Of a stretch of DNA of 24,402 bases, positions 1 through 6,802 are shown one piece after another; position 1 is the first letter of the stretch; every line of letters begins with the position of its first letter. Origin of the DNA: an uncultured Collinsella sp. (lineage in GTDB: Bacteria; Actinomycetota; Coriobacteriia; Coriobacteriales; Coriobacteriaceae). The notes below the pieces were generated by a model. That model saw only the letters and a list, made by a program, of their open reading frames with translations, was not told the DNA's origin and made no database searches. Location of the stretch: the NCBI GenBank assembly GCA_905197585.1, contig CAJJZO010000004.1:1-24402 (forward strand), in the 5' to 3' direction. The position numbers and the translations under genes are program-made.

Positions 1-102
1 CTGTTCGTGCGGAACTCATTGAGAGACAAGGCCCTGCGCCCGGCCCCTCGGTTCCGTGACGACTCGGCCGTTCGGGTCAGGCGGGCTGATAGGAAAGATG
101 GT

Positions 103-133
103 GGCGGAGGCGCAAAATGCACCTCCGCCTTTT
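103..133 (+). terminator. Probable intrinsic terminator of a gene left of the window
   Basis: An 8-bp perfect GC stem (GGCGGAGG at 103-110, CCTCCGCC at 122-129) with an 11-nt loop is followed by four T. It implies a plus-strand transcript entering from the left edge. No convincing coding end can be assigned in 1-100, so the upstream gene is unknown. Confidence 0.6.
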
Positions 134-165
134 GAATGTGATGAAAGTGTGGCGAAATGAGCTTA

Positions 166-240
166 AAACTTCCGTAAATGTGATAAATGTCACGTTTTAC
201 CTAGGGTAAAATGTGGGAAATATCACGTTTACGGAAGTTT
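166..240. promoter_or_regulatory. Nested palindromic operator/promoter region of the DUF4143 ATPase gene
   Basis: Outer arms 166-185 and 221-240 are inverted repeats matching at 19 of 20 positions. Inside lies a second inverted repeat, TTTTAC/GTAAAA around CTAGG (about 195-211). The same block also contains a direct repeat: the AATGTGATAAATGTCACGTTT type at about 177-198 recurs in diverged form at about 209-231, each copy carrying a GTGA..TCAC-like core. The block ends 19 nt before the ATG at 260. The layout suggests binding of a dimeric or tetrameric repressor, or an RNA cruciform in the leader. No clear -35/-10 pair was assigned. Confidence 0.55.
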
Positions 241-259
241 CTTTGCGGGAGGTTCGGTC

Positions 260-1624
260 ATGCAGCGAGATATCATTGCCAAGCTTAACGCTTGGAAAGC
301 GTCAGAATATCGTAAGCCGCTTATCCTTAAGGGGGCGCGCCAGGTTGGAAAGACATGGGCGCTTAAGGAGTTCGGACGAACCTCGTACCGCAATTTTGTG
401 TATCTGACGCTCGAGGAGCCGTCACCTGGGGTACAGAGCGAGTACGCTCAGTTTTTCGAAGGTACGCGCGATCCTCGGCGGATCATCTCAAATCTTTCCC
501 TGGCACTTGGACAGCCTATCGATCCCGGCGAAACGCTGCTTATTATTGATGAGATCCAGGATTGTCCTTCTGCAGTCGGCGCCCTTAAATACTTCTGTGA
601 CGAGGCCCCCGAGTATCACGTCGCATGCGCAGGGTCTTTGTTGGGCGTTCGCTTGTCCCGTGAGACCAGCGCTTTTCCGGTGGGAAAGGTCGAGTTCATG
701 GAGATGCGCCCCATGAGCTTTTCCGAGTTTCTGAAAGCCGAGGGCGCTGCAAACTACGACGAATACCTTGGCGGCCTTGATCAGATCGAGACAGTGCCCG
801 ATTTCTTCCATGTCCGTCTCGTCGAGCATCTTCGTCGTTATTTTGCATGCGGCGGCATGCCAGAGGCTCTTGGCCGGTGGGTGGAGACGGGCGATATCGT
901 TCAGGTCGATAAGGTGTTGTCTGATCTCTTGGATTCCTACGAGCGCGATTTTGCCAAGCATGGTGGCCGTGCGCAGTTCGCCAAGCTTTCGCAAATATGG
1001 AACTCGATTCCAGCTCAGTTGGCGCGCGAGAACAAAAAGTTCGTTTGGGGTGCGGTGCGCGAGGGGGCTCGTGCTCGAGAATACGAGGATGCTCTGGAAT
1101 GGCTTGCCGATGCTGGGCTCATCACGGCGGTTCGCCTTAATGCTGCCGGTGGTGTGCCGCTCTCTGCGTACGATGACCTCAAGGCATTTAAAGTCTACTG
1201 TCTTGATGTCGGCTTGCTGCGCCGCATGGCAAGGCTGGATGCGTCCGCTTTTGCCATCTCGGATGCGCTATTTTCGGAGTTCAAAGGTTCGTTCGCCGAG
1301 AACTATGTGCTTCAGGCATTACTTTCACAGTTAGATGCTGCTCCGCGTTATTGGACAAACGAGAAGCCGAAGCACGAAGTCGATTTTTTGATTCAAGTCG
1401 GAAACGAAATCGTTCCCGTCGAGGTCAAATCGGGAGAGGTCGTTCATTCCAAGAGCCTTAAGTACTATGCCGACAAGCATGCGGAGACGACTCCATTGAG
1501 GGTCCGCTACTCACTTAAGAACCTAAAGCTCGACGACGGGGTGCTCAACATTCCGTTGTATTTGGCTGATCGATCTGTCCCTCTTATCAAAAAGGCGCTT
1601 GATTGTGCGCATCTTGACGTTTAG
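260..1624 (+). CDS. AAA-type ATPase with DUF4143 and PD-(D/E)XK-like C-terminus
   Basis: This is a 454-residue ATP-binding protein of the large 'ATPase, AAA superfamily, DUF4143' family found in many bacteria and archaea; its cellular role is not settled. Visible motifs are a Walker A GARQVGKT at residues 25-32, a Walker B LLIIDEIQ with D97-E98, and a C-terminal nuclease-like signature: D375 in EVDFL, then E388-V-K390 in VEVKSGE. This is the D-x(12)-ExK spacing of the PD-(D/E)XK fold. The middle part (about 200-340) is the DUF4143 region. Length is normal for the family. The ATG at 260 is preceded by GCGGGAGG about 7 nt upstream. It is a single-gene unit with its own palindromic upstream region; the gene to the right is convergent. 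It may belong to a defence or toxin-like system, but that is inference. Confidence 0.9.
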   Translation: MQRDIIAKLNAWKASEYRKPLILKGARQVGKTWALKEFGRTSYRNFVYLTLEEPSPGVQSEYAQFFEGTRDPRRIISNLSLALGQPIDPGETLLIIDEIQDCPSAVGALKYFCDEAPEYHVACAGSLLGVRLSRETSAFPVGKVEFMEMRPMSFSEFLKAEGAANYDEYLGGLDQIETVPDFFHVRLVEHLRRYFACGGMPEALGRWVETGDIVQVDKVLSDLLDSYERDFAKHGGRAQFAKLSQIWNSIPAQLARENKKFVWGAVREGARAREYEDALEWLADAGLITAVRLNAAGGVPLSAYDDLKAFKVYCLDVGLLRRMARLDASAFAISDALFSEFKGSFAENYVLQALLSQLDAAPRYWTNEKPKHEVDFLIQVGNEIVPVEVKSGEVVHSKSLKYYADKHAETTPLRVRYSLKNLKLDDGVLNIPLYLADRSVPLIKKALDCAHLDV

Positions 1625-1688
1625 ATCCTGGGTGAGCTGACGGGCGGCGGCTAATTAATCGCTCCGTTACGGCCAGGGAGCTTGGGCC

Positions 1689-2693
1689 TTAGCGATACTT
1701 GCTTCGCCAAGCCGTGGGTGTCATGCCGGTGTATTGTTTGAAGGCTTGGGCGAAGGCGGCTTGCTGAGGGTAGTCGAGCCGCTCTGCCACCTGCGCTATC
1801 GTAAGGGAGCTATCTGCCAAAAGGTCCTGTGCTCGCTCCATACGGCGTCTGCGAATATAGGCGCCCAGGGGCTCGCCAGTTTGGGCCTTAAAGGTGGCGC
1901 ATAGCTTGGAGCGGCTTGTGTAGAGATTCTCGGCCACCTCGTTGATACCCACACGTCTGCCTTTGTCGAGCGCGCGCTCAATCATTGCCGTTGCTTCTTC
2001 GGCAATGGTTATGCTGACGCGTGTGTCTGCCGCCTGTCGCGCCTGCTTGTGGGCCGCGCGCGAACAGGCGAGCTCCGCGACCATGGTCTCCACGATACCC
2101 TGCATATAGACGTGTCCGCCTACGGTGCGGGCGCGTTCCTCGTTAATCCGGCGCAGCGTGTGGCAGATCGCAGACGTCGCCTCCTCGTTCCATGGCTCGG
2201 CAAACGCATCAAAGATTCCCGCGAACTCGGTGGGATAGCGGTGCTCCAGTTCGTCAAAATATCCAGGCAAAAAGAGCACCGAGCGCGAGTGATAAAGCTC
2301 CCCCGCAAACAGCGGGCTTAATTCCTCGCCACAGCTATCTTGGATAAAGCTGCAAACGGCATTGTTTGGCCACGGTCCATGCAATGGTTTGAGGTTTGCG
2401 GGCGTTATGCCAGCCTCGGGCATGCATGTAAGTGTGGGCGCGCTGACTTCGCTCACGCAGGCGTATGGCTCGGGTGTGTATTCGGCCAGGTACATATCGT
2501 GCGTCGGGGTGATGAAATGCTCCATGACGATGCAGGCAGGGGAGAGGGGCATGATCCATGCGCGGCCGTGCGCCCGGTCGTTTGCCACCTCGCCGGTAAA
2601 GACGGCGCCCTTGCCGGTAAGCTCCAGGCCAAACTGCTCAAACTGCGGTGCGTAGAGCTCGGTTATGTCGGTCGCTGCCCGCCGCATTTGCAA
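1689..2693 (-). CDS. AraC-family transcriptional regulator
   Basis: A 334-residue protein whose last ~100 residues carry the double helix-turn-helix of the AraC/XylS family (SRSKLCATFKAQTG..GAYIRRRRMERAQDLLA followed by IAQVAERLDYPQQAAFAQAFKQYTGMTPTAWR). The N-terminal ~230 residues are a ligand or effector domain I do not recognise. The start is uncertain: TTG at 2693 lies 6 nt after GGAAAGGG, and an in-frame ATG two codons later (2687) is the alternative. The gene is divergent from the ABC transporter operon at 2808, with about 115 bp between them, so it most likely controls that operon and perhaps itself. This arrangement resembles YbtA beside YbtP/YbtQ and other AraC-ABC pairs, but the ligand cannot be read from sequence. 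Confidence 0.9.
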   Translation of the reverse strand: MQMRRAATDITELYAPQFEQFGLELTGKGAVFTGEVANDRAHGRAWIMPLSPACIVMEHFITPTHDMYLAEYTPEPYACVSEVSAPTLTCMPEAGITPANLKPLHGPWPNNAVCSFIQDSCGEELSPLFAGELYHSRSVLFLPGYFDELEHRYPTEFAGIFDAFAEPWNEEATSAICHTLRRINEERARTVGGHVYMQGIVETMVAELACSRAAHKQARQAADTRVSITIAEEATAMIERALDKGRRVGINEVAENLYTSRSKLCATFKAQTGEPLGAYIRRRRMERAQDLLADSSLTIAQVAERLDYPQQAAFAQAFKQYTGMTPTAWRSKYR

Positions 2694-2722
2694 AAGCGTC
2701 CCTTTCCTTTGCAGAAACGTCC
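2687..2722. promoter_or_regulatory. Two direct half-sites, likely AraC-family operator
   Basis: TTTGCAAAAGCGTCC at 2687-2701 recurs as TTTGCAGAAACGTCC at 2708-2722 (13 of 15 identical), 21 bp apart start to start, i.e. two helical turns on the same face. AraC-type monomers with two HTH motifs typically bind such tandem direct repeats. The left copy overlaps the regulator's own start codon, suggesting autoregulation. The right copy lies about 85 bp before the first ABC gene. Confidence 0.55.
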
Positions 2723-2807
2723 ACGCCTGGCTTGATTGTGAGCCATGGCTAACACATCAATGATAAGTTCATTACGGTTAACTCTCAAGCCGTTAGAAAG
2801 GAACCTC

Positions 2808-4634
2808 ATGGCAAAGGAATCAAAAAGGGAAGGCGGCGGCATCGGCGAGTTGCTCGCGTATGCCGGTGACCGCAAATTCCTAACGTATTTGGGCATGGCG
2901 CTCTCGGCGCTCTCGCAGCTGCTGAGCTTTGGCCCGTACGTGTGCATCTGGTTTGTCGCGCGAGACCTTATCGCTGTGGCGCCTAACTGGAGCGAAGCCA
3001 CCGATATCGCGATGTATGGCTGGTGGGCCGTTGGTTTTGCCCTGGCAAGCATCGTAGTTTATTTCGTGGGGCTCATGTGCACGCACCTGTCTGCGTTTCG
3101 CTGCGCGTCCAATATCCGCAAGACTACGAGCGAGCACCTGCTTAAGCTGCCGCTTGGCTACTTTGACACGCACTCCACCGGTGAGCTGCGCCGTATTGTA
3201 GACGGATGCGCCGCCTCCACCGAGACCCTGCTCGCGCACATGTTGCCCGATATCGCCGGCGCCACCGCCATGGTCGTGGGCTTGCTCGTGCTGCTTTTCG
3301 CCCTCGATTGGCGTTTGGGGGTGGCATGCCTTATCTCGGTCGTCGTTTCGCTTGGCGCCATGGCCACCATGATGAGCGGCAAAGGCGCCGAGTTCATGAA
3401 GGCCTACATGGGAGCGCTGGTCAAGATGAACAAGACCGGCACCGAATACGTACGCGGCATCCCCGTGGTCAAGGTGTTTCAGCAGACGGTCTACTCCTTC
3501 AAGGCCTTCCACGATGCGATTGCCGAATACGCGGACATGGCACAAAGCTATGCGGGCACGTTCTGCCGAGGTCCGCAGGTACTCAACCTTACGGCGCTCA
3601 ACGGCCTCGTGGCATTCTTTTTGCCGGTGGCGTTGCTGTTGGCGCCGGGCGAGACGGACTTCGCGCATTTTATGGCAAACTTCACGTTTTACGCGATATT
3701 TTCGGCCGTGGTACCGACGGCCATGACCAAGCTCATGTTTGTGGGCGAGGCCTCTCAGATGAGTGCCGATTCGCTGGCTCGCATCCGAAGCATCATGGAT
3801 TCCAAGCAGCTCTCCGTGCCCGCCCAACCCAAGCACCCTGCCGGCAGCGACGTACGATTTGAGGATGTGAGCTTTACCTACGAGGGTGCCGAAGCGCCTG
3901 CCATCAACCATGCGAGTTTTAGCGTTTCCGCTGGTAGCACCCTCGCCCTGGTGGGTCCCTCGGGTGGCGGTAAGTCAACCTGCGCAAGCCTGATCCCGCG
4001 TTTTTGGGATGTTTCCTCGGGTCGAGTGCTCGTAGGCGGTGTGGACGTTCGCGATATGGATCCGCACGAGCTTATGGACCAGGTTGCCTTCGTGTTCCAG
4101 ACCAACCAGCTGTTCCGGCAAACACTTGCCGATAACGTGCGCGCCTCCAAGCCTACGGCCACTGACGACGAAGTGCGTGCGGCCCTCTCCGCAGCTCAAT
4201 GCGATGACATTGTGGCCAAGCTCCCACAGGGCATCAATACCATGCTCGGCGCCGGCGGAGCATATCTTTCGGGCGGCGAGGTCCAACGCGTGGCACTCGC
4301 CCGCGCGATCCTTAAAGACGCGCCTATCGTGGTGCTCGATGAGGCCACGGCGTTTGCCGATCCCGAGAACGAGGCGCTCATCCAGCGCGCCTTTAGCAAG
4401 CTGGCGGCGGGCCGCACGGTCATTATGATTGCGCACCGACTCTCGACTGTAGTGGGCGCAGACCAAATCGTGGTGCTCAACCAGGGCAGCGTACAGGAGT
4501 CGGGTACCCATGCCGAGTTGCTGTCCCAAGAGGGCCTGTATGCCAGGATGTGGGCCGAATACGAACAGGCCGCGAGCTGGAAAATCACTGCAGCGACCGC
4601 GGATGCCGCCGTCACGAAGGGAGGCGAGGCCTAA
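2808..4634 (+). CDS. ABC transporter, fused permease/ATP-binding protein (first half of heterodimer)
   Basis: A 608-residue half-transporter of the ABC type I exporter fold. Six membrane segments occupy roughly residues 20-315, followed by a nucleotide-binding domain. Key motifs are Walker A GPSGGGKS from residue 383, signature LSGGEVQ at 487-493, Walker B VVLDEATAF with D511/E512, and H-loop H543 in IAHRLS. An upstream in-frame ATG exists at 2745, but ATG 2808 has a strong ribosome site (AGAAAGGA, 6 nt away), so I chose it. It is immediately followed by a second half-transporter with no gap, so the two probably pair as a heterodimer. The D-loop ATAFADPENE differs from the partner's ATASLDVENE, which is usual in heterodimers. 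The substrate is unknown; siderophore/metallophore or peptide traffic are options given the AraC neighbour. Confidence 0.92.
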   Translation: MAKESKREGGGIGELLAYAGDRKFLTYLGMALSALSQLLSFGPYVCIWFVARDLIAVAPNWSEATDIAMYGWWAVGFALASIVVYFVGLMCTHLSAFRCASNIRKTTSEHLLKLPLGYFDTHSTGELRRIVDGCAASTETLLAHMLPDIAGATAMVVGLLVLLFALDWRLGVACLISVVVSLGAMATMMSGKGAEFMKAYMGALVKMNKTGTEYVRGIPVVKVFQQTVYSFKAFHDAIAEYADMAQSYAGTFCRGPQVLNLTALNGLVAFFLPVALLLAPGETDFAHFMANFTFYAIFSAVVPTAMTKLMFVGEASQMSADSLARIRSIMDSKQLSVPAQPKHPAGSDVRFEDVSFTYEGAEAPAINHASFSVSAGSTLALVGPSGGGKSTCASLIPRFWDVSSGRVLVGGVDVRDMDPHELMDQVAFVFQTNQLFRQTLADNVRASKPTATDDEVRAALSAAQCDDIVAKLPQGINTMLGAGGAYLSGGEVQRVALARAILKDAPIVVLDEATAFADPENEALIQRAFSKLAAGRTVIMIAHRLSTVVGADQIVVLNQGSVQESGTHAELLSQEGLYARMWAEYEQAASWKITAATADAAVTKGGEA

Positions 4635-6392
4635 ATGTTCGCCTCATTCCAAAAGAAGTATTTCCTATCCGATAAAGGCGTCGCCGGAGTAAAACGCGGC
4701 ATTTTCTGGACCACGCTCACCAATCTCATTACCATGGCCGGCATGGGCTTTTTATTCCTGGTCATGGCCGGTTTTGTCGAGCATCTCGCCACCGGCGCCG
4801 ACCTGCCGGATACCCTGCCGATCGTGGGCGGCCTCGTGGTCTTTTTCGTGTTGCTCTTTGCCTCTAACTGGCAGCAGTATTACTACACCTACTGCATCTT
4901 CTACGAGGAGTGCGGCAAGCAGCGCATGGAGATTGCCGAGCGCTTGCGCAAACTGCCGCTGTCGTTTTTTGGTCGTCGTGATCTGGCCGATTTAACCGAG
5001 ACCATCATGGGCGACGTCCAGGCCATGGAGCACGCCTACAGCCACGTGCTGGGAGAGCTTTGGGGTGCCATCATCGCAAGCGCCATTGTGTTCGTGGCGT
5101 CGCTGTTCTTTTGCTGGCAGCTGGCGATCGCGGCGTTTTGGAGCGTTCCCGTGGCCTTTGCCGTGCTGTATCTAACACGCGGCCCCATGACTCCGGTGTT
5201 CGATCGCGTGCGTGCCGAGAAGGTCAAGGTTACCGAGGCAATTCAAGAGACGCTCGACTGCGTTCGCGAGATCCGCGCCACCAACCAGGAGGCCCATTAT
5301 CTTGAGGGACTCAACGCCGTGATCGATGCTGAGGAGCGTGAGACCACCAAGGGCGAGCTCGTTAACGGGCTTTTGGTTAACTCCGCCTTTGCCATCCTGC
5401 GTCTGGGCATTGCCACCACGCTGGTCACGGGTGCCGCGATGGTCGCCTCCGGGCAGGTCGACTTTTTGGTGCTGTTTGCCTTCCTGCTTATGGTGAGCCG
5501 TATCTATGCACCCTTTGACCAAGCGTTAATGTTAATGTCCGAGCTGTTTGTCGCCGAGTCGTCTGCCAAGCGCATGCGTTCCATCATGGAAGAGCCCGTG
5601 GCGCGGGGCAGCGAGAAATTTGAGCCCGTGGGCCACGATGTGGTGTTCGATCACGTGGCATTTGGCTATGGCGCGGGCGAGGACGGCCGCGCCGGCGAGA
5701 AAGTTCTTACCGATGTGAGCTTTACCGCCAAGGAAGGCGAGGTCACGGCGCTGGTCGGTCCTTCGGGTTCCGGTAAGTCTACGGTGAGCCGCCTCGCCGC
5801 GCGCTTTTGGGATGCCACCGCGGGCAAGGTTACCGTGGGTGGCGTGGATGTTGCGAGCGTTGATCCCGAGGTGCTGCTGCGCGACTACGCCATCGTGTTC
5901 CAAGACGTGCTGCTCTTTGACGACACGGTGATGGGAAATATCCGCCTCGGGCGTCGTGATGCCACCGATGAGGAAGTGCTTGCGGCCGCGCGTGCCGCCA
6001 ACTGCGACGAGTTCGTGAACCGCATGCCGCAGGGCTACGACACCATGATCGGCGAGAACGGCTCCAAACTCTCCGGTGGCGAGCGCCAGCGCATCTCCAT
6101 CGCCCGCGCGCTGCTCAAAGACGCGCCCATCGTGCTGTTGGACGAGGCGACGGCAAGCTTGGATGTGGAGAATGAGACCGTGGTACAGCAGGCACTCTCC
6201 CGTCTGCTTGCAGGTAAGACGGTTATCGTTATTGCCCACCGTATGCGTACGGTGGAAAATGCCGACAAAATCGTTGTGCTCAAGGATGGTGTGGTTGCCG
6301 AGCAGGGCACTCCGGCGCAGCTTAAGGCGGCAGGCGGAGAATTTGCCCGCATGGTCGCACTGCAAAAGGAAGCGGCTGCCTGGCAGCTGTAG
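4635..6392 (+). CDS. ABC transporter, fused permease/ATP-binding protein (second half of heterodimer)
   Basis: A 585-residue half-transporter whose ATG directly abuts the TAA of the preceding gene, with GGGAGGCGAGG just upstream inside that gene; the two are translationally coupled. Membrane segments lie at about 25-45, 60-80, 135-180 and 250-300. The nucleotide-binding domain has Walker A GPSGSGKS from residue 375, signature LSGGERQ at 479-485, Walker B VLLDEATAS with D503/E504, and H535 in IAHRM. Both partners keep the catalytic glutamate and H-loop, so both ATP sites could be active, unlike degenerate-site heterodimers. The operon appears to end here: the next gene is 146 bp away with its own leader. 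Confidence 0.92.
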   Translation: MFASFQKKYFLSDKGVAGVKRGIFWTTLTNLITMAGMGFLFLVMAGFVEHLATGADLPDTLPIVGGLVVFFVLLFASNWQQYYYTYCIFYEECGKQRMEIAERLRKLPLSFFGRRDLADLTETIMGDVQAMEHAYSHVLGELWGAIIASAIVFVASLFFCWQLAIAAFWSVPVAFAVLYLTRGPMTPVFDRVRAEKVKVTEAIQETLDCVREIRATNQEAHYLEGLNAVIDAEERETTKGELVNGLLVNSAFAILRLGIATTLVTGAAMVASGQVDFLVLFAFLLMVSRIYAPFDQALMLMSELFVAESSAKRMRSIMEEPVARGSEKFEPVGHDVVFDHVAFGYGAGEDGRAGEKVLTDVSFTAKEGEVTALVGPSGSGKSTVSRLAARFWDATAGKVTVGGVDVASVDPEVLLRDYAIVFQDVLLFDDTVMGNIRLGRRDATDEEVLAAARAANCDEFVNRMPQGYDTMIGENGSKLSGGERQRISIARALLKDAPIVLLDEATASLDVENETVVQQALSRLLAGKTVIVIAHRMRTVENADKIVVLKDGVVAEQGTPAQLKAAGGEFARMVALQKEAAAWQL

Positions 6393-6411
6393 GAAAGGGG
6401 GGCCAAGATTT

Positions 6412-6523
6412 CCAAAGGTTAACTTTGGTTGACCATAATAGTTCGACTAAACTAGTCTCAAAAGCGTGCTCGAGCAAACTAATGAACTCGGGTGCTAAGG
6501 CACCATGCCGCGCTTGTGCGGCA
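6412..6523 (+). promoter_or_regulatory. Inverted-repeat-rich promoter/leader of the DUF6110-metal ATPase operon
   Basis: Between the ABC operon and the next gene lie five small symmetric elements. CCAAAG-gttaa-CTTTGG is at 6412-6428. TAGTT-cgacta-AACTA is at 6439-6454. The palindrome TGCTCGAGCA is at 6467-6476. Two tandem hairpins are GGTGC-taag-GCACC (6491-6504) and TGCCGC-gcttgt-GCGGCA (6506-6523), the second ending just before the AAGGGAG ribosome site. A TTGACC (6429-6434) or TTGGTT (6425) with TAAACT (6448-6453) could form the promoter. The AT-rich dyad is reminiscent of DtxR/MntR-type metal-repressor boxes, but that resemblance is weak. Confidence 0.4.
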
Positions 6524-6538
6524 AAAGGGAGAAGCAAC

Positions 6539-6784
6539 ATGAAGAAGTCGACTTTTAACACCCTGCTTGTCGGTGGCGGTTTTCTGCTTGGTACGGCCGG
6601 CATCAAGCTGCTCACCAGCGCTCCGGTAAAGAACGCCTGCGTGCAGGGCATCGCGTGCGGTATGCGCGTCAAGAACTGCTACCAGGACATGGTCGAGCAG
6701 GCCAAGGCCAATGTCGATGACATGGTTGCCGAGGCTGCCTACATCACTCAGAGCGAGGCCGCTGCTGACGAGGCAGCCGAGTAA
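6539..6784 (+). CDS. DUF6110-like small protein linked to metal P-type ATPase
   Basis: An 81-residue protein with one hydrophobic N-terminal segment (about residues 7-27, LLVGGGFLLGTAGIKLL) and a charged helical tail ending in acidic and alanine residues. It looks like the DUF6110 proteins that commonly sit immediately before a heavy-metal P-type ATPase in Firmicutes and Coriobacteriia; I assign the family from this context and length. Three cysteines (ACVQGIACGMRVKNC) follow the hydrophobic part and could bind a metal. The start ATG 6539 follows AAGGGAG by 7 nt. The ATPase gene begins 18 nt after the stop, so the two are co-transcribed. The protein may be a membrane-anchored accessory or chaperone of the pump; no function is proven. 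Confidence 0.85.
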   Translation: MKKSTFNTLLVGGGFLLGTAGIKLLTSAPVKNACVQGIACGMRVKNCYQDMVEQAKANVDDMVAEAAYITQSEAAADEAAE

Positions 6785-6802
6785 CGCTCCCAGGCACAAA
6801 CT

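Noticed and set aside
1..59. Open frame at the left edge (frame 3, ending TGA 57-59), possibly the 3' end of a gene
   Set aside because: Only ~18 codons, no recognisable residues, and another frame also stays open to the terminator; the true frame cannot be chosen.
2745..2807. Upstream extension of the first ABC gene to ATG 2745
   Set aside because: ATG 2808 has a clear AGAAAGGA ribosome site and gives the standard N-terminus; the extension has none.
2880..3911. Long antisense reading frame over the first ABC gene
   Set aside because: A by-product of GC-rich codon bias: His/Gly/Arg-rich, no motifs, no ribosome site.
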